Positions 18,377-29,396 of a stretch of 64,000 bases of DNA are shown here, in pieces. The notes beneath the pieces were generated by a model. It saw nothing but the letters and a program-made list of their open reading frames with translations, did not search any database and was not told the origin of the DNA. Positions within the stretch are counted from its first letter, which is position 1, and the number at the start of each line of letters is the position of its first letter. A program made the position numbers and the translations under genes. Source of the stretch: Callorhinus ursinus (lineage: Eukaryota > Chordata > Mammalia > Carnivora > Otariidae); NCBI RefSeq assembly GCF_003265705.1, contig NW_020312904.1, positions 6,482,940-6,546,939 of the forward strand. The letters run 5' to 3'.

Positions 18377-18713
18377 GAATGCTTTAAGAAAAAAAATACT
18401 AGACTTTTCTCTTCCCTCGATTCCATTTTATGTAACATCTCTGTTTTAGAATAGAATGCTAGCTTTGTGTATTGAATTTAATTTCTCAGTACACTTTCAC
18501 ATCTGTTTTATTCCCACAAGCCACCCAGTGAGATGGGAAGGGAGACGATCATCCCATTACCCTCAGAATAAAGGATGACTTGGCTTTAGCGACACACGCT
18601 CAGGTGGTATAGCCCAGGGATGCGCTGATTTTAAAAATGGTTTAAAAAAAAGTGCTGCTTTGGCTTTTTGAGCTGACTGATTCCACTATGACTACAAGAT
18701 CTTTTTCTGTCTT

Positions 18714-18907
18714 TTTTTTTTTTTTAAGATTTTATTTATTCACTTATGAGAGAGACAGAGAGAACAAGCAGGGGGAGAGACAGAGGGAGAGGGAGAAGCA
18801 GACTCCCTGCTGAGCAAGGAGCCCAATGCGGGACTCGATCCCAGGACCCTGGGATCATGACTTGAGCTGAAGGCAGACACCCAACCATCTGAGCCGCCCA
18901 GGCGCCC
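18714..18907 (-). mobile_element. CanSINE, antisense, with perfect target-site duplication
   Basis: A full SINE read in reverse, from the poly(T)/AAGATTTTATTTATT tail to CCGCCCAGGCGCCC. It is flanked by an identical 18-bp duplication, AAGATCTTTTTCTGTCTT, at 18696-18713 and 18908-18925. The perfect duplication indicates a recent L1-mediated insertion. Confidence 0.97.
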
Positions 18908-19761
18908 AAGATCTTTTTCTGTCTTATTTGCCCAGTTTATATTCTTCTTTTCCTGATGTACTTGAGAACAAATTAAAATTACACTAACTTGCCTTCTCTT
19001 ATTTAATTTGATAGATGCTATTTCAATTTGTCAAGGCCACTTTGAGTCTAGTTTTATCTTAGGTTTTAGCAGATGCTTTCAATTTCAGTCCACTTAATAA
19101 GCATGCTCCCAACCCTATCATGTTGAGATAAGGCCACATATATTTCATTAGAGATCCGTTTTGGCCCATGTATTTATCAGGTGTTTTGACAAGCATGATA
19201 CTATAACAAAATAATATGAAGTCCTCGAGAGACAGTAACTCCCTCCCTGTAAGTGTCATACTGTGAAAATTGTGGAAAACTAGAACATTCCTGTTCCAGC
19301 AGATGGCCTTCACTCCCCTTCCTTTTCTGAGGGGGAACTTATTCCTTTCATTTCTGCAAGTCCTCTTTGGTTTTGTCTGACTTTGACCTCTGCCTTTTTA
19401 TCTTGGTCTGATTGTATATGTGAGCCCACAGTGACCTCTTGTCTGCTGTGGATGGTGTGACAGAGGCACTTCCTCTTAAACAGACATACGTATAACTTGG
19501 TATATAAAAGTCATGTTTGCTACATTTAGGAATGTGAAGGCCTTCAGGGTTCAGGATTGTGGCGGCAGACAGGGATCTCTAGTGTCCTCTGCTCTCAGGA
19601 GAGCTGGCCTGTGTTTATTCCTTTCCCTTCTTTCCACCACCACCTGGGCTGACAGCTCCCCTTCCAAACAGATCCTTAACAGCCTCCGTGGGAATTTGTG
19701 TATGTTAACTGGATTTGGGTTAATTTTCTTTTGATCAGTATATTAAGGATTATATGTAAAG

Positions 19762-19870
19762 TTTTTTTTTTCAAGTTTTATTTAATCTCTACACCCAACG
19801 TGGGGCTCGAACTCACAACCCCTGAGATCAAGAGCCACATGCCCTTCTGACTGAGCCAGCCAGGCACCCC
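19762..19870 (-). mobile_element. short, diverged CanSINE, antisense
   Basis: A T-run followed by CAAGTTTTATTTAATCTCT and ACGTGGGGCTCGAACTCAC, ending GAGCCAGCCAGGCACCCC. It lacks the purine-rich middle, so it is a deleted or alternative SINE form. Confidence 0.85.
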
Positions 19871-19878
19871 TGAAGTTT

Positions 19879-20091
19879 GTTTATTTATTTATTTATTTTA
19901 TGAAGATTTTCTTTATTTATTTGACAGAGAGAGACACAGCGAGAGAGGGAACCCAAGCAGGGGGAGTGGGAGAGGGAGAAGTAGACTCCCCGTGGAGCAG
20001 GGAGCCCGATGTGGGGCTCGATCCCAGGACCCTGGGACCATGACCTGAGCCGAAGGCAGACGCTTAATGACTGAGCCACCCAGGCGCCCCC
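19879..20091 (-). mobile_element. CanSINE, antisense
   Basis: It runs from the TTTATTTATTTA tail via GACAGAGAGAGACACAGCGA to GAGCCACCCAGGCGCCCC. The short flank CTGAAGTTT is present on both sides (about 19870-19878 and 20092-20100). It inserted right next to the older SINE at 19762-19870. Confidence 0.95.
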
Positions 20092-20987
20092 CTGAAGTTT
20101 ATTTTTAACACAAGTTTAAATAGATCCGTCCTCCATCTCTAATTTACTTTAAACTGTGACAAAAAACCTGATTTGGCAAGTGTAAAAGTATTAATATATC
20201 TGTGACATTATGAAAATGTAACTGCATGTTAGAACATCAAAAACAGATCAGTTAGCCTCTCTGGTTATGTGTGAAATAAAGGCGTTATCCTATATGCTCC
20301 CTGAATTTCCATCTGTGCTCCCTAAGTTAGTAGTAGGCGGCCACCCACCCAAGGATGCTGCCACCACCAAGGTCCTGCTGAAGCCTTCCCACGGAAACTC
20401 CTGGTCTCTGCTTTTGACTTGCCAGACACACCTGCCCCACGGTGACTGACCCTCCCCTGTCCCCTCTCAAAAGCAGAGACCAACCCTCCCCTGTCCCCTC
20501 TCCTCATCCTCCCTCCCTTTTCCCCTCCCCTGGCTTCCTCACACTCTTTCCTCTCCTGTCCCCTCTGGAAGCTGTCACTTGATCTGCGTTGCCACAGCTC
20601 ACACTGCTGTCCCAGCCTGACTGTATTAACACATGCAGGCACCAGGGTTCATTCATCCCTCTGTTCCTGTGACTTTCAAAGTTGTATGATTATCTGATTA
20701 CCTATTCTTCTTAGTACTACCTGTGTGCTCTCTCTTTTATATCACGTAGTGATGACCTTGAGACTAAACCTCCAGAGAAAAGTGTCGTTTTTCTCTCAGG
20801 ATTTGGTTTTTCTAAATTCTAAAGAAGTATCATGAAATTTGCAGTTTTGGAATTTTACTGCTTATATAATGTTACAGAATAAATTGTGACAAATTGAAAG
20901 AGTTTTCCTATAGTATTTCTTTATTTCTTTTAGGGATGGAAGGATGATGAGAGAAGCTTTATACCTGATTTTAAAATAAAACTTATA

Positions 20988-21181
20988 GGAACCACCTGGG
21001 TAGTACAGTCGGTTAAGTGTCCAACTCTTGATTTCGGCTCAGGTCATATCTCGGGGTCTGAGGTCTCATGATCTCGTGCTGGGCTGGGAACGGAGCCTGC
21101 TTAGGATTCTCTCTCTCCATCTCCTTCTGCACCTCTGCCTCCCTCTTGCCCCATGCTCTCAAAATAAATAAATAAATAAAA
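20988..21181 (+). mobile_element. older CanSINE, sense
   Basis: It runs from GAACCACCTGGGTAGTACAG through GTCCAACTCTTGATTTCGGC to the AATAAATAAATAAAT tail. It has the ACTCTTGATTTCGGCTCAGG subtype wording rather than the CTGCCTTCGGCTCAGG form, so it is an older subfamily. Confidence 0.93.
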
Positions 21182-21869
21182 TGTATAAAGGATAGATTAT
21201 TTGAAAATGCTAAAGGTAAACGACCATAAACAAGAATATTGACAGGTCACTATATATACCAGGCCAAATAATTCATCCCTGAGCTGTTAACACTAGTTAC
21301 TGATAATGTGTTAAAAGAGCTAACATGACCAAATAGCATGCAAAAGTAGGTATTCATTTCAATTCAACAGCTGTCTGAGTCCTTGCTAGAAAACCAATAC
21401 AAATCTGAAGTTAAAATGCTGTAAGGGCCCTTAGCTCCCTTCACAGGTCGGGGAGCCTTGGCCCCAAGTCCCACGGTTGTTGGCGTGTGAGGAACAGTAC
21501 TTGGCAGCAAGGCTCCTGGACCTTGTCAGGAAGGTTTATGCGATTCACACAGAAAGTGACGCCTTGCCCCACGGTTCCCACATGAGCGCTTGAATTTTCC
21601 AGGACGTACGTACAGCTTCCTTTATTCCATACTGGTAAGAAAAATGGAGCTTCCCCCCCGCCCCCTGGCCTAACCTCTTACCACAGCCCAAGGCCAATTT
21701 TGTAGGACCCTGAAGGCCACCAACTGCAGGCCCATTTTTTCCCCGTCTTCCTGTTTATTGAAAAGAAGTCCGGTAAGGGAAAATCCACTCAGCTTAATGG
21801 TGCCCTCAGAGATCCTCCTCACCTTTCTGCCTTGGCCATTCTGCTCAGCAGCTGGGGAGGTGGGTGTTA

Positions 21870-22050
21870 GGTGAGAGTCCTGGAGTCACATTGCTTCGTG
21901 TGAATTCCAGCACTTGGCATTCCCAGCTGGTCACTTGCTCACGGCACTTAGCCTCTGTGCTTCACCTTCTTGATCTATAAAATATGGAAGCTGATAGTGC
22001 CTGTTGTAAAGAAGGTTGTTAGGACCATGAGTGACTCTTTGGAAGCTACA
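21870..22050 (+). repeat. MIR element, nearly full length
   Basis: It contains GAGTCCTGGAGTCACATTGC, GTGTGAATTCCAGCAC, GGCACTTAGCCTCTGTGC, TTGATCTATAAAATATGGAA and TTGTTAGGACCATGAGTG in MIR order. Confidence 0.8.
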
Positions 22051-22619
22051 TAGAGAAATGTTGGGCCAGTGCTGTGGGCCAGTATCTGTCCTAGGGTGGT
22101 GTCCTTACGTGTTCTAGTGAAGATGTGTTCCTGTTCACCCACTTAGCTGTAGTTCACGTAGCGTTCCAAGCCAGCATAACTAGCGTTTCTTCCCAGGAAG
22201 GGAAGTTGCCCTGCATAGGAAACAGCCATTTTCTTTGCATTTTTACTCTTGTGGGAACTCACGTTTGTGGGGGGCAAGGTGTGTGGTATTTAGGGTGCAG
22301 TGTTAATTAGTGTCTTATGATCTAGCAGCAGCCCACACAGACGTTCTCGGGAGTTAGATCGTTCAGAGGAGAGGAGGCAGAAGGAAGGGAGTAAAATCTG
22401 CCTTGCACATTAAGTAAAAGCATTAGTGTTCTTGGGAGTTGGTCATTTTTTGATAGTAATTACCTAAGGCCAAAGTAAAGAGGCTACCCAGTAATAAAGT
22501 TATTTTTTTTAAATAAACATTTTTGTTGGGTCAGCGCTGTAAGGGAGATCCAAAATAATTAAGAATTCATAGAATGATTCAGAGCAACCACACTCCACCT
22601 CCCCCCTCACCCCCTAAAA

Positions 22620-23070
22620 TAGCTAATACGTATATGAGGACTGCAGAGGGCTCTGTTGTAGCCTAAGTGTTGAGCCTTTAATTTATGGGCAGTGGGAAAC
22701 CACCAGCAGTGCTGAGCGTGTAGTATCACATGATCAGGTTTGTGGCTTATAAAGGCAACTTGGGCAAAACGGGGGGGGGGGGAAGGGAAGAAGCAGGTCC
22801 ACTGGTTGAGAGGCTGTGGCATTGATCTCTCTAGAGATGCTGAGGGCTGAAGGGCAGAGAAGGGAACCGGAAGGAGTGGACACGTACTAGGATCGTTTTG
22901 GAATTTAAAGTCGATAGAATTCAGAAACCGATTAGGTGTGGCAGGTAAAGGGAAGTGAGGGATAAAGCTGAGGTTTCCCATTCAGCGGGCAGGTTGGCCG
23001 ACGGGGTGGGCTGGGTAAGACACCAGTAACCGCAAAGAGGGGATTGAGGTCAAGGGAAGGGAGACCTTTG
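22620..23070 (-). repeat. antisense L2 LINE fragment
   Basis: The sequence TTAATTTATGGGCAGTGGGA, then ATCACATGATCAGGTTTGTG and AAGGCAACTTGGGC follows the antisense L2 order that precedes the GTGACATGATC motif. A 13-base G run lies at about 22771-22783. Confidence 0.6.
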
Positions 23071-24029
23071 TTTTGTAGCTAATGTGTAGCAGGCAGAAGA
23101 AACTACTAGGTGTGAAAGCAGCCCAGCCGAATCTGCATGCATGTTCAGGTCGTTGGCACTTTGGGTCTCTAGTACAGTACTTTTCATAAGGACTGGTGGG
23201 TTTTTATTTAGCTTTTTGCATAAATGTAAAACCAGGAAACTTAATCCGGGTTGCAAGAAAGTAGGAGGAAATAGGAAATCATGAGATCTGTCTGTTTTTT
23301 TTTAGTCCTACATAGAGAACTCTGAAGAGCTATCAGACATTAAGCTACCATTATAATTATTGCCTGTAATATGGTTGGGAACGGGAGGGGGCACAGAAGA
23401 GGTCATTTGCTACTTTTGGCTTTCTAATAATTTTTCAAGACATTGACATTATTGACAACACAGTGGAATACCAAATTGCATTTAATTATGGTGAGAGAGC
23501 TAATATGAAACATTTGCTTTTTGGGGCCTGGAAAAAGCTGTCTTGTGCATGGTAGCACCCCATTTTCTCAGAGTTCCAGGATGTAGCTTCAGGCCTCTCT
23601 GTGTTGAACTGAGACTAGACAAAGTGCGTGCACTTTACTTTGAGGTCAGATGGGTTCTGAGGTTCAGATTGTCACTATGCACGGATGCTTATTTTTGGAG
23701 GGTCTGAGACAGTTCCACTCACAGAAAGCAACAGGAAAGGACAGAAGAGCAGGCTTAACAGACTGGCCACAGGGTTTAGAGGGGGCGCCGGGCATGTCCA
23801 TGGGCTTGAGGCACAGTCTTAACTCCTGAGTCCTGAAAAGGTAAAATACCTTTTATGAGAGAATTACGTATTATTTACATAAGAGTAAATGATAACAATG
23901 TTGCTCATACTGTAAAACTACTAGAACTATAGGTAGAAGAAAGCCACAATCCTGATAACCCAATAAATTTGCCTCTTTTCTAGATTTTGTCCATGTGCTT
24001 GTTTTACTAGATATAGCATAGTAACAACT

Positions 24030-24150
24030 GCTAACATGAATTGAGTGCTTTCCAAGCACTGTGCGTGAATTCTCACATTTAAACCGCAAAGCAGCCCTCT
24101 GAGGTGGGCTTCCTCCTGGATGAAATTGAGTCAGGATCCAGACCCAGAGA
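24030..24150 (-). repeat. MIR fragment, antisense
   Basis: GAATTGAGTGCTTTCCAAGC, then ACTGTGCGTGAATTCTCACA and CAGCCCTCTGAGGTGGGC follow the reverse MIR order. Confidence 0.75.
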
Positions 24151-24179
24151 GTCTCTGCCATTAACTAGAGACACAAGGC

Positions 24180-24560
24180 TGTATTGCTTTTTTCACTTAA
24201 TTTTGTAATTTTAACTTGCATAGTAACTTATGGTATTTTGTTTTAACATGTATGTAACATAATTTAGCCAAGTACTCCTGCACTGTTAGACATTGAGGCT
24301 TCTGGTTACTATTTTTTATGTAGTAGTAAATATTTCTATTCGTGGAGTTTTAGTTAAGGAAAAATCTCCAGATGTTAAACTGCTAAGTCAGAAAGTGTGA
24401 ATATTTTATGGGTTTTGGTAGGCATCATCTTGTGGTTTAACCAAAAAGGATCATACTGAGCTGCGATCATCCACAGATACATGCGAGCCCATTATAACCT
24501 CAGCAACATTAGATATTTTTTAATTTTTAATTTCTTCCTTTAAATTTTATTTCTTGTATT
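24180..24560 (-). repeat. old L1M-type 3' fragment, antisense
   Basis: GTATGTAACATAATTTAGCC, then TTAGACATTGAGGCTTCTGG and AAACTGCTAAGTCAGAAAGT follow the antisense 3' region of ancient L1M elements, heavily diverged. Confidence 0.55.
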
Positions 24561-25519
24561 AGTGATATTGCTGTTGTTCCCTATTAATTTTTATGTTTTA
24601 TGTCCATTGATCATTAATTTGGAATTTTAATGTTTCCCTTCAATTTGTCATTTTTCTGTGCATAACTTCCCAAGTCTGAAAACTCAGTTATCTGGAAAGT
24701 GTGGATATAGGGAAGCCCTTTCTTCAGGAGTGCCACCTAAGTGAGACTTTTGGAGAGCTCTTAGATAAAGTTTTCCCATCTATAAATAGGCTGGTGCCAG
24801 AGGACTGTTGGGGTTAAATTAACTTTGCTGGAGCTCAGGTAGCTTCCTTGGTGGGCAGTAAATGATTCCTAGAGGCTTTTGAGCTGAGGTGGTTGTAAAG
24901 GATGTAAGTGCTGTGAGCTGGTGTCAGTCCTGGAAGGTGTCCTCATTTGTTGTTTTAGTGGAGATGCGTCCCTGTCATTAAGCTCACTGGGTAGAAATCA
25001 AGCCGACGAGAAAGAACTCAGCCCCGTATGACCCTGTCCTGGTAAGCCAGGTACAGGGGAGTGATTTTGGCTGTGTGCGCTTCTGAGCTGACACTTCATC
25101 TGAATATGTTGGCAGCAGACTGCTGTCTAGGAATGTGCCTTGTGAGAATAGCACTGAAGAGCTGCCACATAAGCAGATGCATGGGACCAAGGTCAACACA
25201 ATGACACGTTTCCGTCTGAAAGAACAAACTTCAAGATGGGACTGGGACCCAGCTGCAGCGACATCAACTCTGGAGGCATTTCATTTCTTACGGGTTTTCA
25301 CTAAGTGGCCAGTGGAAGACTTTCTAGGAAAATGTCTGTGTTCATTTAACTCGCAGGTGTACTCCTTGTGACGGGCTCCGTGAGGTGCTGGCTGGTTCTA
25401 GACTTTGAAAATTGTGTCTGTGAGGTTTAAATCTTGGTTGAGGCATGTCAGGTCTCAGGTATAAGGCTTTGGTTCACTTGCAAGTTGTTTTTGTTGTTGT
25501 TCAAAAACTACGTAAAGCT

Positions 25520-25694
25520 GGGCGCCTGGGTGGCTCAGTCGTTAAGCGTCAGCCTTCGACTCAGGTCATGATCCCAGGGTCCTGGGATCGAATCCCGCAT
25601 TGAGCTCCCCGCTGAGCGGGGAGCCTGCTTCTCCCTCTGCCTTTCTCGCTCTCTGTCTCTTATGAATAAATAAATAAAATCTTAAAAAAAAAAA
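25520..25694 (+). mobile_element. CanSINE, sense
   Basis: A near-consensus copy: GGCGCCTGGGTGGCTCAGTC, then TTAAGCGTCAGCCTTCGACT, GGTCATGATCCCAGGG and a tail of AATAAATAAATAAAATCTT plus poly(A). One of the youngest-looking copies. Confidence 0.97.
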
Positions 25695-26639
25695 CTAAAA
25701 GTTGGTGGGATAATAGTTCATTAACATAAGCAACAGGAGAGTTGCCAGTTGGTTCTCTTTGTTTGTTTCCTAGGTAGAGTTCCTTCTGGAAGAAATCAAA
25801 ATGTATTAATGCTTTGAAAAGGCAGCCCCTCAAAAATGATAATGTTTGTTTGCCGAAACAAGACTGCACCTCCCAGCAGGCCTGGGCATTTTAAACACTG
25901 TTGTTCATGAAAAGCACATTTAAAAACAAACCAGCTCACCTGTCACCTGGTTCCCCAGACAGCAAGTCCCCAGCACTCCCCTTACCCTAGTTGTGCCACT
26001 TAGCGCCATGTATTGTGACTGTATTCCCAACTGAGCCCGCCGTAGTGCCTGACACATGGCTGCTCAGTGCAGTGCGGGGTGAACCTGTAACCAGCAGGGT
26101 CTCTTAAGAGATATGTAATGAGCAACAGATGTTTAGTGGTAGGACCTGGGCCTTTGGATACCACTTAAAAGTACTTGTTTTAAAACATATAATTGAAAAT
26201 CAGTTATGAAAATACTGGTTAGAATTTTAACTTTGCATAAAAGAATTGAAGAGAGGGGTGAAAATGTGTTTTGGTAATGAGACTGAGTGACAGCTTTGTT
26301 CCATCCGCTACTTTATATCGTTTCTGTGAGAACATTAATGGGTGAGAGATGGATGGCCAATCTGAATTGCTGGCCCCAGTAGCTCTTTATGGTGTGGTGT
26401 GCTGGGGGGACCATTGCAACGGGCTCTGCCCTTGGTAGATGGCATCATGGAAGGTTTTGTTGTGCATGTGTCTCAGTGTGGGTGCCTCTTGAGACAAACA
26501 CATGACCTCCAGAGGGCAGTCACCTCGGGGTCCTGCCACTGGTGTTGCTTATCCCAGCCCGACCGTCTAAAGGACGGCCTCCACTTTGAGAAGGGAGAAT
26601 GCTTTCTGAATGCGAACATCACCTAATGGCACTTAGAAC

Positions 26640-27040
26640 TCAGGTTTGAGAGCTGTCTATCCACCTGCCAGTGTCCTCACTCTAAACCAAAATATGCAGA
26701 CACTAGTGTCCCCTCGCTGGTTCCATGCTGTCTTCTGCCCCATACAAAAACCTTGGAGCCATCCCAGACCCCTCTCTCCCCTTTCCCCTCCCCTGTTACT
26801 CCTGTCCAGGCACTCACTATATCCTGTTGTTTTTATTAACTAAATAATTCAAATCTCTCTCCTATCTTCATTGTCACCACCTCCCTCCCCCGTCCAGACC
26901 ATCATCTTTTCTCCGGTAGCATCGTGATTGGTCTTGCTACCCTGTGGTCTGTCCTGTGCTCTGAAATGATGTTTCTGAAACCCAAGTGTGGCCATGCCAG
27001 TGCGGGCGTCCAGCCCTAGTTACTAGCACCCTCCCCTTGT
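26640..27040 (+). repeat. probable diverged L2 LINE fragment, sense
   Basis: A pyrimidine-rich segment with CATCATCTTTTCTCC, then TGAAATGATGTTTCTGAAAC and GTGTGGCCATGCCAG, which resembles the sense L2 wording (..TCTTTCTAAAAC..). Weak, with approximate ends. Confidence 0.4.
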
Positions 27041-27044
27041 CCAT

Positions 27045-27770
27045 TCAACCAGTATTAAGTGGGTATCTGTTAGGTGCTGGGAACAAATCCATGCACATAG
27101 TTAAAATAAGACAGTGTGATAGACAGTGATTGGGTAGCTGCTTTGTTATTATTATTGTCATTGTTATTATTTTAGAGAGAGCATGCAAGTGGAGGGGGAG
27201 GGACGGAGGGAGAGGGAGAGAAAGAATCTTAAGCAGGCTCCACACCTAGTGCGGAGCCTGACACGGGGCTCAGTGTCGCGACCCAGAGATCATGACCTGA
27301 GCCGAAATCAAGAGGCGGACGCTTCACTGACTGAGCCACCCAGCCCCCTGGGGAGCTGTTTTAGATTGGGGGTCCTAGGAAGCTTCCCTGAGGGGCTGAG
27401 GTGGGAGTGGTATGACCAGCCAGCCTTTGAGATCAGAGGGCATTTTAGACAGAGCGTACAGGGGCTGCTCCGGGGGCGGCGGGAACCAAGTCTGGTGGAT
27501 GTGAGGAACAGAAAAAGCAGAGTGGCGAGACGGTCATGGCTGCGGGGAGAGGGTAATGAGTTCGGAGAGGTGGGCAGGGGCGAACTCCTGCGGGCTGCGC
27601 CAGCAGGGGTGGCAAAGGAGCCGTGCGACGAATGCGCTGCCATTTCTTGAAGCTGGAAAGCCTGGAGGAGGAACAGGTTTGGTGGGGGAAATCAGGTGTA
27701 TTGTGTTCACATGAAGCCTGAGACACCGCCTAGACATCCAAGTGAAGTAGGACCATTTCGGAATTAAGGG
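27045..27770 (-). repeat. antisense L2 fragment interrupted by a SINE
   Basis: The left part reads CCAGTATTAAGTGGGTATCT, GTTAGGTGCTGGGAACAAAT and AGACAGTGTGATAGACAGTG. After the SINE it resumes with GGTCCTAGGAAGCTTCCCTG and ends near AGACATCCAAGTGAAGTAGG. The order fits L2 read in reverse. Confidence 0.6.
27141..27350 (-). mobile_element. CanSINE, antisense
   Basis: A T-rich (ATT)n start, AGAGAGCATGCAAGTGGAGG, then GACCCAGAGATCATGACCTG and ACTGAGCCACCCAGCCCCC. GGGTAGCTG and GGGAGCTG flank it as a likely imperfect duplication. It splits the L2 fragment. Confidence 0.92.
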
Positions 27771-28899
27771 ATTCTGCTCTTAGCTTCGCTTACATCAGCA
27801 CTTGTGTCAAGTGCTGTGAGGGTTGCAGTCTGTGTAGGCACCGAGCAGCTGCAGCTGACTTGAGTCAGGGAGGCTCATGGTGTGCCCGGACCTGCCAATA
27901 GGTCAGCCTGACTTGGGGAATTTGAAGAGTGAGTGGGAGAGCAGTAGGCACAAATCAAGATCCACACTTTCCTCCTTTCCCGGGCCCTTTCCTCATGTCC
28001 TCAGAAACCCACGGTCCACTAGGCACACACTCTTCATTCTCTTCTCCGAGCAGCCCCTTCACTCAGCTCTCCTCCATCTCATCTCATCTCATCTCGTCTC
28101 ATGTTCCTGCCCCTCACAGGTGGCCGAGCAGTCGTTAGCGTTTAGCACACTCACCGTGGGCCGGACACCATCCAAGAGAAGACTGTCTCCTCTGTGGTGA
28201 CATGTCGGGCCAGGGTTGTATGCTAAGCGTCCGCAGTAGAGGTGGAAGAGCACTGTGCGGGGCGGCCATGTGGTTGTGGGGAGGTATCTTTATAAACTGC
28301 TATGGCTTCGCCTCCTAGCAGGGCGAGGCTTTACAGTGCTGCAGGCACCCTTTCTTCATGAAAGCGAGTCACTTCCCGTATATTATCTCTCCGCGAGGGA
28401 ATTCCGTTCTCCCAGACCCACTGTATCCCACCCCTCCTCTGGGAAAAAGCTCCATTTATAGTGAGTGTGCCAATAAGATTTTGTTGGTGAGTTTTAGGAG
28501 ACTCTACATTCAGAAATAGCTTCCAGATTAACTCTAGGGAACCTCAGGAAATCACACCCACAACACACACACCCCTGCCTGGGCCTTCAAAGGCTCTGAG
28601 ACCACCAGCAAACACCAGTTGTTGCCTTTAGCTCTTTAATTTGACTTGGGAATTCTGAAGTGCCATAGTCATATATTTTCAAACAGTTTAAATAATTTTG
28701 CCAACACCATCCTGTGTGTGTTACCTTTGTGTTCTTACTTCTGAAGGAGAACAACCTTTTATCGCCTAACCGCTGTGCACTGACCAGGCTGCCTAGAGCA
28801 AAAGGACCACAAGAAGAGCAAAAGGGGCTCTTGCATTTACCCAACAGAATCTTTGAAAGGGGTCATGATTACTAACTCTTGTAGGTCTCATTTTATCCT

Positions 28900-29045
28900 T
28901 GAATTATTCATTAGAAAATTGGCTATTTGGAAAATTGTAATGATAGACAAGTCACTGAGCCTCTCCTGGCCCAAATTTTTAACCCTTAAAATGGAGATAA
29001 TAACTGGACTACCCTATCAGGTTGTTTTAAGGGATAAAATGAGAT
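28900..29045 (+). repeat. MIR fragment
   Basis: It contains GACAAGTCACTGAGCCTCTC, AAAATGGAGATAATAACTGG and CAGGTTGTTTTAAGGGATAA in MIR order. Confidence 0.8.
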
Positions 29046-29263
29046 CAGTCTTAACAGTCAATTGTCATTTAAAAATTGGAGGTGGAGGAGGTACTTGTTG
29101 AATTTAGTCAAGATCTCTAATCTTGGTCATGTCAGTTACAAGTTTCCGTTTTCATCCTCTCTTGAAGTTAAGATTAGCCTTTTTGCTGAGCATCTTCTAC
29201 TCTGGGATTAAGCTTCTAAAACAGAAAATAAAGAAGAAAAGGTCCATATCCATGAAGCTGGAT

Positions 29264-29396
29264 TGAGCCAGTAGTTCTTAAACTTTCTTGGGGATACGAA
29301 ACACCTGGGATGCTGCACGTTCAGTCTTCCTGGGTCGTGGCTATAGTCTGCATTGTTAACACATGCTTCAGGTGCCAAACTAAAATCGACTGTGAA
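29264..29396 (+). repeat. MER5A-type hAT MITE
   Basis: The left terminus is like CAGTAGTTCTTAAACTT, followed by GAAACACCTGGGATGCTGCA and TTAACACATGCTTCAGGTG. This is the MER5A order, degraded at the right end. Confidence 0.65.

Noticed and set aside
27877..28200. 107-codon plus-strand open frame near a TCTCA repeat
   Set aside because: Low-complexity Ser/Pro/His composition, a simple repeat inside, and no homology I can recognise.
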